Assembly (NCBI RefSeq): GCF_000499845.2
Contig: NC_023759.2
Span: forward strand, 47,400,672-47,464,671
DNA from: Phaseolus vulgaris
Lineage: Eukaryota; Streptophyta; Magnoliopsida; Fabales; Fabaceae
Length of the DNA stretch: 64,000 nt
Direction: 5' to 3'
Made by a program: the position numbers and the translations under genes. Below the pieces are notes generated by a model that was not told the origin of the DNA, did no database searches, and saw only the letters and a program-made list of their open reading frames with translations. Shown piece after piece: positions 47,802-60,867 of the stretch. The stretch's first letter is position 1, and every line of letters starts with the position of its first letter.

Positions 47802-49230
47802 ACTAATTATTTTTTTATTTATAAATTTAATTGATATTTAATAATTTTTTTATTACTTCTCCAAATTATTATAGATATACCTAATAAAATAAAAAATTAT
47901 ATATATTTTTATTTAATTTCTTATAAGTATTTTTTTATGTATTTTTTATTTTAATTTTTTATGTTATATGTTGATGTGATATTTGACAATGTCATCATTA
48001 CTGAGTTGATAATTTCATTTGACAATCATGTAATTCAATCATTACACATCAAGATGATGTTATGATATTAGATTAATTAATCAAGAAAATTAGCAGCAGA
48101 GATATAAAAATGAAAAAGATATAGAGTAAAGGTGAAATATCTAAATTAGAATTAAAAAGTTAATTAAGTGTTGAGATTATGTGAAATAATCTCATTAACA
48201 AGATATTAACAAGATGATAATGTAAAGAATATAGGTTTAGAAAGAAATGAGGATGGGACGCAAATCCTTGGAATGCGAACAAATAAAAGGATTATGAGTA
48301 GCTAGATTCCCTTTTTCTCCTTTTCTTTTTTCTCCTTTCGCAATGTGTGCGTTTGTTTGGACAATATATAGCAAATATTTGCTTCCTAATAGATAGGGTG
48401 CAACTCAACATGGAACTGCTGTATTAACTACTTGCCTTGCAAGAAGCCAAAAGCTACCCATTTTTAATCATTGATGTTAAGATTAGTTTCCTCCCACTTC
48501 AAACTCTACTTAGCAAGGAACATTTATTCACTATCAACAAAAATCCACACCAAACAAAACAATTCAAACAAATATAAAAGTTAATTTTAAACTTAGAGAA
48601 ATATGTTTAGCTCTATGTTCCTGATGTAATCTTCAACAATTAATCATATGTAAATATCATTATTTCTTAAAAAAAAAACAACGCCACATGACACCTATCT
48701 TGAGTTTGTTCATCTGGCCATACAAACCTCCACCAATATAGGCATATAGGATCATTGGTAGATAATTATTTCTTCTTTTTCATAAAAAGTGTTTTCTAAC
48801 ATTCATGCTACACATAAATATAAATTTGAAACTAATGAGAATATCAAGTATTTCAAATGTAATAACATGAGTGCAAAGTTATACTAGATTGTTAAATGTT
48901 CCTGTAACAAGGTTTCTAATCAAATAATAAAGGTATTTAGCGTTTATACCATAATAACAACTTTGGATATCGAAACAGGAATTACAACATCACCATGATA
49001 GACTTTTTCGACCATGACGTTCACTATATGAGAGGAGGAAGACATTTGTAAGGGTCAAGAGAGAATACTCGTCAACATACAACTAAGATTAGTTTGTGAA
49101 CTCAATATCATTCCTAATGGATCTCTAGCAACAACTCTCCTAGTGTTGACTTTAAGTATAAGAGGCATTTGAGATTCTACTACACTAAATGTTTGATGTG
49201 ATAGTCCTAAGGTTCTCAGTCTCTTGTCAA
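47802..49230. other. AT-rich intergenic stretch, right end possibly part of a CACTA transposon
   Basis: No gene recognised. Sequence from about 48950 to 49230, read on the minus strand, is less AT-extreme and continues downstream of the transposase relic, so it may be further decayed transposon sequence. Confidence 0.4.
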
Positions 49231-49234
49231 ACTT

Positions 49235-49420
49235 TTACGTTAAGTTTTGTATTAACTCTTGAGTCTCCTCATAATTTGTTGCATTTTTGTTGGACGAACT
49301 TTTAAGAGAGTTATCAAATAAAAGATGTTTCATAATTTCTTTAATAAGTAGTATTTTTCTATTCAAACAATTCATACAATGACACCTAATCATCATTAAT
49401 ATTAGGACTATATTATGCAA
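49235..49420 (-). pseudogene. CACTA (En/Spm) transposase N-terminal relic
   Basis: The minus-strand frame contains IRCHCMNCLNRKILLIKEIM followed by KHLLFDN. This resembles the Cys-rich transposase-associated domain at the N-terminus of plant En/Spm-type transposases (CPC..C.N...L....HL pattern). The frame ends after 61 codons and no downstream transposase block is clear. It lies 68 bp from a CACTA terminus that faces away, so the two need not belong to one element. Confidence 0.5.
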
Positions 49421-49487
49421 ATTACATAAACTCTTCCACTTCTATCTCATAATCATCACTTATGCGTGCTAAATTAACCATTTATAT

Positions 49488-49800
49488 CACTACAAGAACA
49501 TTATCACATAACAATCAAATTTAGAGACAAAAAATAATTAGTCACTATATTAATTAAATTAAATTAGATACTATTTTAGAGAGTAAAAAAATGATTTCTA
49601 TTATTAATAAAAAAATTATAAGATGATTTCTAAATTGATATCTAAATTAACTACCAATGTTTTAGCTACTAATATTTTAGGGTTTAAATTAGTCTCTAAA
49701 ATACTATACTATAAGAAAATCATAAAATAAAAATCATCAATTTTAAAAAATAAATAATAATTAATTGTTATAGTGATTATATTAAAAATAATTTTAAAAG
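49488..49800. mobile_element. Two truncated CACTA-type MITEs in tandem
   Basis: The first starts CACTACAAGAACATTATCAC at 49488 and carries family words as far as about 49700 (TTAGAGACAAAAAATAATTA, GATTTCTATTATTAATAAAA, ACTAATATTTTAGGGTTTAA). A second start, TACTATAAGAAAATCATAAA, follows at about 49707 and runs to about 49800. Neither shows its inverse terminus. Confidence 0.6.
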
Positions 49801-51574
49801 GAAAAAAAAAGTTATGAAGTGATGATTATTTTGAAAAAAAAAAAGTATATACAATAATCTGTGTTTTAAAAGCATTGGGTCCCGCATGAGCTAAGCTATG
49901 TCTAATAATTCAATAATACAGCTTTTGTTTCTATTTCTTTTATTTTCTATGGCTCACCTCCCTGTTGCCTCTTATCCTCTTTTTTTCTATGGAAGATATC
50001 ACATTACTCATCCTCACATTACTTTCTATTTTAAAATAAAAACAACCCAATTATTACTAATTAAGACTAATTTACAACCACAACATTTTTTAATAAAGTT
50101 TCACATACATCATTCTCACTCATTCTTCTTTTTTCCACCTCACATTATTTCTCCACACTATAATAACACATACAAAAATACACTTTTTCAATTATCATAC
50201 CAGTACTTATCACTTTTACCAATTCTCTTCTTTTTTATATACAAATATACACTTTCATTTTCATCAAACAATTCAAAATACAGTTCTCATTTGATCCAGT
50301 TTCAGCAGAATTGCCAACAAAGGAATAATGCCCTAAACCCTAAAAAAAAAAATAGGACAACTGACAGCTTATCAGTTCTAAGAAACAATGATTATATCTC
50401 TTTGTATTTGGTGTTAACCTAAGTTGATTTTTGATTTTGTGTTTGCATTTGAGGTATAAAATATAACAAAAAGTCTAAGGGCATTTAGATGGCATTGGAA
50501 TTATTATATAGGCGATCGAGATGGTTCATGTTACTCTCAGAGACTTTGCATAAATACACCAACAAGTAGAGATGCTTTCAAGTTACAGGTGAATTGTGCG
50601 TATTTTATACTCAAATAAATATTATAGTCACATATGTGTATAACATACCACATGCATATGAAGATGTAGCTATCGTTATATATAGCCAACTGTTAAAGTT
50701 TTTTTGGTTCAAGATTGGTGCATGGTTTTATTTGCATAGCAGCGTTAAGGTCAATAGTGAATAAATAATACAGTAGTTGGAGATTTGCTTTATGCAGGTT
50801 ATTGTGAGGAAGCACAGAAAAGGAGAAGCAAGGAATTTGAACTTGAAAGGAAATAAATATATAGCGTAAGTAATGAAGTTGTCTCTCTTTAATTAACTCA
50901 GCAAACTATTGTTGAATTGACACAAGGTAGTTACCAGTTATTTGGGGATCCAGCTTCCCCAATAGTTGTTTTTTTTTTTAAAGTAGTGTTTCCCTTTTTG
51001 GCATTATATTGCCTCTGGCTGGAGGGTCATCATTTGGATTGTTGGGCATCCCAATTATTTTAGGGAAATGACCCTAATTATATGAAGCAAGACGGGGACC
51101 ATATTTGGCACAACACATGATTTTCATCATGAGGAACCCTAGTTCTAAACTCAATGTCTACCTTGGAATGGGCATTTATTCTAGGGCGTGTGTTGTTCAT
51201 CAGAGAAAGAGAACAAAATCAAATAATAAAAGTGAAATGACTTTTTAAGTTGTTTGGCATAAGAATGAGAGATATCAATGTGTGTAAAAAGTTAAAGGGG
51301 AGAAAAATAGCGTGTATGTGAAATGGCTTATATCTTCTAATATAAATACATAGAAATACTGACAAATTATTGATGCATTTGATGTAATTTTTTAATTTTT
51401 GAAAGTCAATATGTTCACAACACTCGAAAGTTTGATTTGAATTTTTATTTAGATGAAAGAAATTAGTATCCAAAGTTTTCTTATAAGTTGTATACATTGA
51501 GTTATAAAATTTGTTAACCTTCTATGTATTGGTTTTCTTGAGTAAACAAAATCCCCATATTCTATTATTCTACA

Positions 51575-51850
51575 TTTTTTTTTAATCAACAATAAACAAA
51601 TAAAATAAAATAAGACATTTTAGTGATGTTTCAATTCTTATACAAAAGATAAAACTAAGATCAAATTGTTCAACCCCTAATCAACATAGGTTCCATCAAA
51701 CACTATAAGAGAAATCAACATGATAGAAAAAGATAAGCTCACGCCAAACCACAACAACATCATTCCTCAGAGGTTCTAACTACCTTCCAACTACAATCAA
51801 TAACAGATACAAGACAAAAGAAACACCCCCTAAAAATCCTCACTCCTGAA
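51575..51850 (-). repeat. Probable LINE 3'-tail fragment
   Basis: Starts AATAAAATAAAATAAGACAT then TTTAG, like the fragment at 29105, followed by C-rich plus-strand sequence. Read on the minus strand it is G/T-rich, as in plant LINE 3' regions. No coding remnant. Confidence 0.35.
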
Positions 51851-53179
51851 GTATACGGGTTGGGATACCCCTAAAGTATACAGGTTGAAATACCCTTAAA
51901 GTATCTTTTTAATTCATTTTTATTCTTTGCTGATAAAAAAAACTCCTAAAATCAACAAAAACTCACAAAAATCCTCACCTCAGTTAATAGGACAAACAGA
52001 TAACTCTCACCCAAGATAGCAAGGTCAAAACCTACACTAACAAAAAAACACTCCCATACAAAAACCACCCTAAAATATTCTATTCTTCTGCATAATATTA
52101 AGACACTCATGTTAAATCAATTGGTTTTCAAGTAACATTATTATTACTATATGAAATTAATTTAACTGTTTATTATTTAATTATTTTTTATTATGAATTA
52201 ATATACTTTTATAGTAGATGGGGACAACAAGATGTTTACGAATATATTTTTATTTGTTTTCTGTTGAAGACTCTAACTCTAAGGTTATCGAAGGACAGAG
52301 GGCATCAATGAGTTTAAGATGATTTTGTACTGTATTTGTCTATTTGGAGAATAAGTTTTAAGATGAAAATGTTAGATTGACTTTTTAAGATTATTTAGAT
52401 TTTATTTGTATATTATTTATAACTATTATTTAGTGTTTGTGTTTGATATACATATTAATATGATATTTATAATTATTGTTTTAAAATATTATTTTTATAT
52501 GTATATTAACATATGTGTAATTAATTATATATGGTGATTTTTTTCATGATTATTTCTGTAATTTAGAATTTGGTTCCAAATTTTATATTAGAAAAAAAAA
52601 GTATATCAAAGAAATAAAAAAAAAAACTAAAAACAGTGCAATTTTTTTAAAAATAAGTTAATTAATTCGTTTAATTCAACAATCTGTAATGGAACCGAAC
52701 TCTTTTGGTTATAAGTTTACAAGAAAATGAGTCGCGTTGGATTACTCAATCAAGTGATCAACTCTTTGATTAAACCAAATATTCTGTTTTAGCAACTCTA
52801 ATAATACATTTTTTTTTTAAATATTGGATATACTCAAAAAAATTTAAGGTTAATAAGAAAATTTAGAGGTGATGTAGTCGCGTGTTTTTTATCGTTGGGT
52901 GTGTGGGTAGATATTATGGTCTTGCAATTTTTGGTATAGAGGACTTTTTTGTTTTTTTTATAAGAGTTAGATTATTTTTAATGATTTTAAATTTATAAAA
53001 AAATTAACTAATCAATTAATTTACGTGTTTGAATCTGCAATGGAAGAAAGAAAAATACAAAAATCAAAGAGAATAAATATGAATCCCCATATTTTATATA
53101 TATTTTTAAATAATATTATTTTCATATGATAGTAAATAATTATTATTGTTTCAAGTGCCTGTCTAACTGAGATATAAGT

Positions 53180-53545
53180 TTCATAATATAATGTACCGAT
53201 CAGACACCGGACGATCGAGGGCACGAATTAATAATATAATGTATTAAGTACGTGATAAGAAAACGGTTACAACTAGCGTTGAATGAATCAAGAACACACT
53301 ACAAAAGACACACCCCCGTGATATCAGGAAACCACTACACACGATCTAGTGACTACTACAGACGTCTTAGTTAACCAACTACCTGGCCCATGCAGGAAGA
53401 GGCACAAGTCAACCAATAAATAAGACTTCTGAATGGAGAAAATGTACGTTTTTCATATCCTGAAAGAGCGAAAATAATCATCAGCACTGACTTGAGTGTC
53501 GGAGTGCAATCGTAGGTATCCTGCCGACCGCAGAACGTGCACGAA
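53180..53545 (+). mobile_element. Probable Ty3/gypsy LTR fragment
   Basis: Less AT-rich than its surroundings, with the wording ACTTGAGTGTCGGAGTGCAA followed by TCGTAGGTATCCTGCCGACC. I associate the pattern TTGAGCGTCGGAGTGC...GCAGGTA with R-U5 of plant gypsy-type LTRs. No paired LTR, primer site or coding region is nearby, so it is a solo LTR or fragment. Ends are approximate. Confidence 0.45.
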
Positions 53546-54979
53546 AAAAGAAAAACTTTAAATAGTTTAAAGACGACGACAAATTGTGTATCAAATGGAT
53601 CAATGTTACTTAGGCATAAATCGTACAAAATAAACACAAACCCTAAAATTAACAATATTAATTACACGTAAAATTAAAATGAAAGAGAAGTGAGGTTGAA
53701 TTAATTGGAGAAGGGTGAGTAAAAAGTGCAGAAAAATAGAAAAGAAATAAAAAATGATAGGAGGTGATGATAAAGTAGATTCATGTGATGTGATAGTGGA
53801 TGAGTTTAAAGAATGCATATAGAGGCTATTAAAAGGTGAGGCAGCCACATCTATCTACGTATGGTCCTCGTTAATTAAATATGTTGACATGTTTGGGCCA
53901 TATGCCATAAAGGATTCAGAACAAACAAATTTAGTTCATATTAAACATATTTCAAACTTCATTTTACTTTTTAAAACAATCAACTTAGTAATAACATATT
54001 CATTCAAATTAGTTGTTATTTGTGCTCGGTCATTGTAATGGAAAGTGAATATAGTTATACTGTGATATAATCTTTTTCTTAACTCTTGATAATAAAATAT
54101 TAATATTTAGTTTAAAAACACTGATGAAGATATTCAAACAGAAAAGACACGGCAAAAAGTTCTTAAATTCTTTCATTAAATTATATTTTTTATGAAAAAA
54201 ATAATAATAAATGGGTTGTAAAAGTCAAACATGTCTGCGTAATCCACTGGAACTGACAAATTAAGCCTGGCAATTGGGTGCACCACGAACTCAATAACTA
54301 CAACCCACGTCAAAGTATTGTATTCATAAGTCAATTCTACTCTTTATCATTTCAAAACACAACTTAATTTTAGTGTGAATCTTGTTCTCTTCTTTTATTA
54401 TTTTTAAATATAAATCTTATTTTATAAAGAATAAAGTTGAATTAAATTTAAAATATACTCTTTAATAATATTTTAAAAAGTATTTTATTTTAATAAAAAT
54501 GAAAAATATTTTTTTATGTAGAGTTTTATTATCTGACTTGTCCTGTGGTAGTCCTACTATCATTCTTATTTAAATGGTGGTTAAATTTTATGATCAAAAG
54601 TGTAAGGAAAAAAAATAAGAGAAGACAAAAAGTTGTAAAAACTGATTAAATGTAATTGCACGAAATTGTAAAACTGTTTAATTAATTTTGTTATTTCGAT
54701 GGACTTCAATAATATATATAATAAAATTATAATTACTGAAAGCTATAAAATACTAACAACCTGTAAACTGACCACTAATACAATAATAACGATAAAATAG
54801 TTTAAAAATAATAAAATCTGAATTAATAATCAAGAGAATAATTAGTTAAAGATATTGTTAATTAATATTATATGGATTTGAGGATGAGTTGGAAGAAGAA
54901 TGAAAATGGAAAGGGTGAAGATCTGGTTTGAAAGGAGATAATTGAGTTGCATCTATTCATGGGTGTAGCTAAAAAGGTT

Positions 54980-54982
<3 letters not shown>

Positions 54983-55016
<34 letters not shown>
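54983..55016. repeat. (AT)17 microsatellite
   Basis: Uninterrupted AT run; it produces a spurious poly-Ile/Tyr frame on the minus strand. Confidence 0.9.
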
Positions 55017-55019
<3 letters not shown>

Positions 55020-55020
<1 letters not shown>

Positions 55021-56065
55021 GAATGTGATGAAAGATTGGGAGAATGAGATAATGGGTGGAGGTACAATGATAAAGGAGTCCTTCAATAATCGGAGTGAGA
55101 AAGCTTAGGACATCTATGGCCCAACCAGAACAACACCTACCATCAATCCTTATCATCTATCATACACCTGTTTAGACCCATCTCATCAATTCAACCACTC
55201 ATCAGTTTTTCTTTTAATCATCTCCTTTTTCTCTTATCTCCTTCTTTTCTACCCACATTAATTACAATATCTTTCTTTTTTTCCAATTACAAACTACATC
55301 AAAATTAATACCATCACTCATAATTAGCATCACGTGATACATGTCACATTGTTTCTTTCCATCTATTTTTCTTCTTTTTTATTCCAATTTACATGCTTTT
55401 TCAATGACTATTAAGATATTGAAAGTTTGAAATAGAATGAATACCAATTATGTACTCAAGATTTTTTTTAAAATAACTACAGAAATTTGAAACGTCAATT
55501 GACTTGTACAATATCATTGTCCTTTTGTCTTTATCCTACCACTTATATGGCAAAATATTGTAAAATCTTATCAACAGTCACCTCTTTAAATTTTGAATTT
55601 TTGTTGTTTTTGAAAATGCAGCTTCTTTGTCAATATGCATCCAATAAGAAAAATTATTCACTCTTATTATAATTTTAAAACTTTTACTTTTAAATTTCAG
55701 AACATGTCTTGTTCGACGTTTTATTGTGAAATGCCCCAATTCTGAATTACATATATGTTATTCACCTGAATTCAATTTAAATTAACACGTTAAATAGTAT
55801 AATCATGTGCTCTCATCTCAAACATAATGATAGCAAAATCAAGTCACAAACAAGTGAATTGACTGTTTAAATTAACACGTTATTATAAATAATATATGAG
55901 AATTTCACCATAAACCTATTATATGCACGTTATTTATAAATAACATATGAGATCAACATCAATCCAAAACAATAGCATGTTATAACATATCAAAAGAAAA
56001 GCAAAACAATCCCTAAAGAAGTTTAACTTAATTAATTTTGAGAAATTAATATTTGTGAATATATC
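55020..56065. other. AT-rich intergenic stretch
   Basis: Nothing recognisable. Confidence 0.5.
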
Positions 56066-56068
56066 TAA

Positions 56069-56862
56069 CCCTACAAGAAAATAATTGAATAGAAAACAAT
56101 TTTATAAAAAAAAATAATTAGTTATTATATTAACTAAATTAGACACCATTTTAGAGACTAAAAAAAAATTGGTTTATAAATTAGTTTTTATTATTGATAA
56201 ATAGTTTCTAAATTGGTAGATACTAAGTACTAACCCTACAAGAAAATCATGAAATAGAAATCAATTTTTAGATACCAAAATAATTAGTTGCAATAGTAAT
56301 TAAATTAGAGATCATTTTAGAAAAAAAAAATTGGTTTCTAAATTAGTTTTTATTATTGTTAAATAGTTTCTAAATTAGTATCTAATTAACAACCAGTATT
56401 TTAACTACCAATTATTTAGTTTCTAAATTTGGTAGCAAAAAATTTGGTTGCTAATTAGATACCAATTTAGAAACTATTTAACAATAATATAAACTAATTT
56501 AGAAACCAAAGTTATTTTTAGTTTCTAAAATAATCTCTAATTTAGTTACTATTGCAACTAATTAGTTTGGTCTCTAAAAATTGGTTTCTATTTCATGATT
56601 TCTTGTAGTGTAAATTTATAATCTAAATAATTATTCACAAAAAAACTAGTTTCTAAATTGATGTCTAATTAGATACTGAGATCTTAGCTACCAACTTTAG
56701 AATTTAAAGTAATTAGTAACTAAAATCTTAGTAGCTAATTAGATATTAATTTAGAAATTAATTTAGAAATTTTATGAATAATAGAATATAATTTAGTTAA
56801 TATAGTGACTAATTATTTTTTATCTTTAAAATTGGTTTCTATATAGTGAATTTCTTTTAGTG
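56069..56862. mobile_element. Outer CACTA-type MITE, split by a second copy
   Basis: A left half (56069 to about 56230, starting CCCTACAAGAAAATAATTGA) and a right half (about 56614-56862, ending TTTCTTTTAGTG) are complementary family arms, separated by the complete copy at 56234-56610. The most economical reading is one element with another inserted near its loop. The junction sequence is worn, so two independent partial copies cannot be excluded. Confidence 0.6.
56234..56610. mobile_element. CACTA-type MITE, best-preserved copy
   Basis: 377 bp. It starts CCCTACAAGAAAATCATGAA and ends TTTCATGATTTCTTGTAGTG, and is flanked by the 3-bp duplication TAA on both sides (56231-56233 and 56611-56613), the target size of CACTA transposons. 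The arms are complementary almost throughout: GAAATAGAAATCAATTTTTA against TAAAAATTGGTTTCTATTTC, and so on inwards. The transcript or single strand would form a stem of about 180 bp. Non-coding. Confidence 0.88.
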
Positions 56863-59800
56863 GTAGTTAACTCACTTAACCTTTTATCTTATATTTAAAA
56901 AAAAATCCAAATTTCTAAAAGTTAGAAAAACTCTAACTTACTCTCAAAAATCTTATTCATAAATGAAACTTATCAATACAAACTTAGACTAAGATATCTA
57001 TTTGACTTAGATCTCGTAATGTGTCCCTATAAACTATGCATTCAAAGTGCCAAAAGAAAGAAATACAAAGATTTAAGGGTATAGGATAACATGCTCAAAA
57101 CAAAAATTATGAACAAATATAATAAATTAGAAAGTTAAAGAAAAAAAAGTAGGGGGAGAGAAAAGAAATTGGAGCTAAAAAGAGAGTGAAAGTGAAGAAA
57201 AAGTAAAAAAAAAACACCATACTTACATAATATATATATTCTTCAAAATCATTAAATTAATTATTAGTTTTAAATTATTCTCAATATAAAAAGCGAACTA
57301 TGTACTGATTTTTGTTTTCATCTCAAGTATTAGTTTATATAAATTTCTATATTCAAAAATACTTTTTAACAATTTTATTATACGTTGGATATAAAACATT
57401 TTTTTTTTCTTGAAATGGCTATGGAGGGGAGGGAGTATACATAAAATGATGAATAATTAAGAATATTGTGGTTCGTGACCGAAATTGGTAAAAAAGTTGG
57501 AAGTAAGAGACATTTTGTCCACTTTGGATTTTTTTTAATAGCTCGTTCGAAATCAAATGAAACATGTGATGAAAGAAAATCTTGATGAGAAGCAGTGTCC
57601 TTTAATTTTTATTTTACATGCACTGTTTACGTCCCCATTTCACATTTTTCACATAGGTTAAAGTACGCATAGAATTAATTGATCCAAAAAGGTACGTATC
57701 ATTGTTTCTTGTGCAACCACGGCACCATTGCTTTTAATTTTTTTTTAATTCTATCAACAGTACTACAAAGATGTTGACTAATTATTAAGTAAAGGAAAAG
57801 GTTAAAATATTATTTTTTAATAATTAAATACTTTTCGATTAGAGATTAAGACATTTTATTGTATATAAGTGAGTGCAAACCTCATTTCATAAGTCAGTTT
57901 TATGGGGTTGAATTATGTTTGAAATCCACTTTGTTCAATTTATAGTTAAAAAAATTGAATTGTTTATTTTTTATATATAAAAATTTTCATATTAGATATT
58001 AGATATCATTATGTAACTTCACATCTCAACTAGACTTAATAACAATTATATGTATTATATAAAAAAAATACTATTAAAAAAAAATATTATATCAAACTCA
58101 TATGTTAAAAAAAAGAGACATAAATAGACAATATCTTTTTATAAAAAATTCTGAAAATCGACTAGATGGAAACCTATTATACCAATAAAATATTTTTTTA
58201 TAAATAAATTCTAAATTAATTAACTTATGAACAGACGCATTCCCTTCACGTAAAATATAAATAATATTAAATCTGATTTTTTCACGGTAACTAAGAGACA
58301 ACTACTCTATAAGTTATAATTAAAGAAAGTTAAAGTTTATACGGTGAATTAGATTTAAAATTTATTTATTAATAATTTGTAGAAGTTTATCTTTGCTCCT
58401 TAAATGATTAAAATATCAGTGATATATATTTAAGGAAGAACCCTAATGATTATGATTAATTTATATAAAATTGTTTGCAAGAGATATTGATCCCATAGTT
58501 TGATATTTTGTTTTTGTGATCCTCAGAGGTTCTGCAGTTCGATGTGGGCCACAGATTCGACAGTTAATGATATGCAATAATTCATGCCTTTGTTTTTGTA
58601 ATCTTATACATGCTTCTCTTTTTTAAAATTGAATACAAAACACATGATGTTGAAGAGTTTGTGCAGCAGATTTGGTTAACGTTATTTCCCTTTCTAATTG
58701 TAGATGAGTTAGTGCTGAGTTGCAGAATATTCTTTTCCATTTTTAAGTATACGCAGAAGCTTCTTAATTCTTATCCTTACCGGAGTTTCTGAGTAAAGAT
58801 ACACAAAATAAAATAAAAATGATGCAGAAAGCACGAATGGGGAGGGCTTAAGCTATAAAGAAAAAGAGAGAGAAGAAAACAGAACAGAACATGGAGAATG
58901 AAGGTGTTGTGCTTTAGTTTCGGATGTGTACATGATGGAACGAACCTAAAGTATCATCACTGTCGTGCTTTCTTCTTTTTCTTTTCTGTTTTCTTTTTGG
59001 CTTTTCATTATTCAAAATTAATAATTTAATTCAAACAGAATACATTTCATGTATAATTGCTCATCAAATGGGGCAGGGGCATTTTTTTACAGAGCATGAG
59101 GTTTAGCTTTAGAAGGAATTATGCCTTAAAAAATATTAACCTTTAAATACTTTATAAGAAAAAGTCTTAGAAAAATCATTTTATTTAATAGAAACAAGAT
59201 TTTTTTTAGTATCTTTAGTATGACAATTATGTTCCAATAAGTGATGAATACCTTTTTATGACAGTTGTATAATCAGATTTTAAATGTAAAAAGTAATGTT
59301 GTACTTATTTTAGTATTTAATGACAAATGCAACTAGTCAGTAAAAATAGATAGATTTTTAATAGTTTAAATACATTTTTGGCTATTAATCAGAGAAGAAA
59401 ATTCTAAAGTAGTTTCATATGATTTGTTCAAAGAAAAAAACTGCATATGTGGTGAACATACATGAGGGTGGGATGGTTGTGGAGTTATTAAAAGTTTAAT
59501 AAATTCATTGACAAATATGAATTGTCTATAATTAAAATTTTACTTAAAAGTGGTACGCTGGTAAATGAAAAAAAAAAAGGCTTTATTAAGTAAAATTATA
59601 TAAAACCCTATAATATTCAAAATGGTTACTATCAGATAAGATACTAATACAATATTTTCCAAATCTCTTTCTATCTTTTACCGTGGATGTGTCTTTCGTT
59701 TTCTTCTGGTTTCGAATTCGTTATTTATGGCCCATTACTTGATAGATTAAACTTTTTCTATTTTAAATGCGTTTAACCATGATTGATCGTATTCAACAAA

Positions 59801-60438
59801 TAAAATAAATAAAAAATTGTTGTTTCTACTTATTATGAATGAATTTAGATTAAATCTGTGATTCATTCAATCTTAATTCAAAGTGTTGATAATATAGAGA
59901 CTGTGAGAATCACCCTGATCCTTCATGAGAAAGACAAATATTAGTGAGGGCAGGGCACGGATCTGCATTAAGGCACGAGTCTGGTTCATGAACACCTGCT
60001 ACACAGAAATTGTAGTTTGTGGAGAGGAAATTTGCCCTGGATCCTTTTGTTTGTTACATTTATTACAATTGCAATTTTTTTTCTTGAGGGGTCCATAATG
60101 GTGGTGTTGTAGGATTAGTCAACATTCACACTGTTTGTATTATGTAGCTAGCATAGCAAGAAGAAGAGAACTTGTATTTCTCATTTCGTTCCTTCCTCCT
60201 ATAACTTTTGGAGTATCCATTTTCATGCTTCATTTACAAGCATGGATTGTAGTAAGATAAGTCTTTCCCTTCATAATCCCACCATTGAAATTGCCCCCAC
60301 CTTCCTAAAACTCATACCTCCCATAAGACATGCTATACTGGTTTTTTGGTAACAAAGAAGATAACATTTTTCATAAATATTGTTTAGATATTAAACATCT
60401 AGTACACATTTAAACAGCACAATTATCTCTAAACCATA
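56863..60438. other. AT-rich intergenic stretch upstream of the MYB gene
   Basis: No gene seen. It holds a worn TRIM LTR at 57836-57932. The plus-strand frame at 58610-58792 shows no domain. Confidence 0.5.
57836..57932 (+). mobile_element. Solo or truncated TRIM LTR
   Basis: Matches the LTR at 46650: GACATTTTATTG, AAGTGAGTGCAAACCTCAT, TCAGTTTTATGGGGTTGAAT. No primer site follows and the LTR start is lost. Confidence 0.6.
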
Positions 60439-60444
60439 CACGTG
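60439..60444. promoter_or_regulatory. G-box upstream of the MYB gene
   Basis: CACGTG within ACACGTGT, 429 bp before the MYB start codon. Confidence 0.35.
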
Positions 60445-60460
60445 TTGATGGCTGAGAGAT

Positions 60461-60474
60461 GGTATACGTATACC
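60461..60474. promoter_or_regulatory. 14-bp perfect palindrome upstream of the MYB gene
   Basis: GGTATACGTATACC reads the same on both strands and lies 17 bp past the G-box and about 400 bp before the MYB start. The length is well above chance for a promoter-sized stretch. The ACGT-like core TACGTA could suit a bZIP dimer, but I know no named factor for the full word. Confidence 0.4.
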
Positions 60475-60645
60475 AGTATACTGTTTCTTAACCCCATTTT
60501 TCTTATTTTCTGATGAAGCTAAAATGAAGCTTCCCTGGCTCGAATCCATCTCATAGGTACACATACTTTTAAGAGAAAAAAGAAAGAAATAGAAGGAACC
60601 TTAATAGTGAGTACTGATTATGACGTCTCTTTGGGGCCTCCCTCT

Positions 60646-60654
60646 TATATTAAT
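60646..60654 (+). promoter_or_regulatory. TATA-like box of the MYB gene
   Basis: TTATATTAA, about 215 bp before the ATG. Use would give a leader of roughly 185 nt, and the CT-rich sequence that follows is leader-like. Confidence 0.4.
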
Positions 60655-60867
60655 TCAACTCCTTTTCTTAGCTGCCACTTCATTTCCCTGTCTTGAATTC
60701 ACATAATCTCTCTCGCTCTCATATTCTCTCTATCACAGTCTGGCTCAGTGCCACTCCTGCTGACATTTCACCTACACCTACTCACAAGTTCAATTCAAGA
60801 AGCCATCAGTTAATTGGAAAGGTTCACCCCTCGTGTTGGTGGGGTGAGAAGCTTCCAAAAACTACAA

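Larger units (their letters stand above)
50423..54980. other. AT-rich intergenic stretch
   Basis: No supportable gene. A probable LINE tail (51575-51850) and a probable LTR fragment (53180-53545) are listed separately. A stretch near 50510-50590 and 50800-50860 could be read as two short exons, but no start or family supports it. Confidence 0.45.

Noticed and set aside
44290..49230. Search for microRNA precursors and tRNA genes in the long gene-free stretches
   Set aside because: No mature sequence of the conserved plant miRNA families I checked by eye was seen, and no complete tRNA cloverleaf. Hairpins found elsewhere are explained by the MITEs.
49898..50422. Open frame beginning with a hydrophobic, signal-peptide-like stretch (MSNNSIIQLLFLFLLFSMAH), with possible exons near 50514-50587 and 50798-50860
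   Set aside because: After the first 25 residues the frame is A/T-biased low-complexity sequence (His, Phe, Ile, Tyr). No good donor follows, and the downstream pieces belong to no family I recognise. It may be a small secreted peptide gene, but the evidence is too thin to list.
60693..60867. N-terminal extension of the MYB frame upstream of its ATG
   Set aside because: The frame stays open, but it has no ATG and the family starts at the conserved MGRHSCC.
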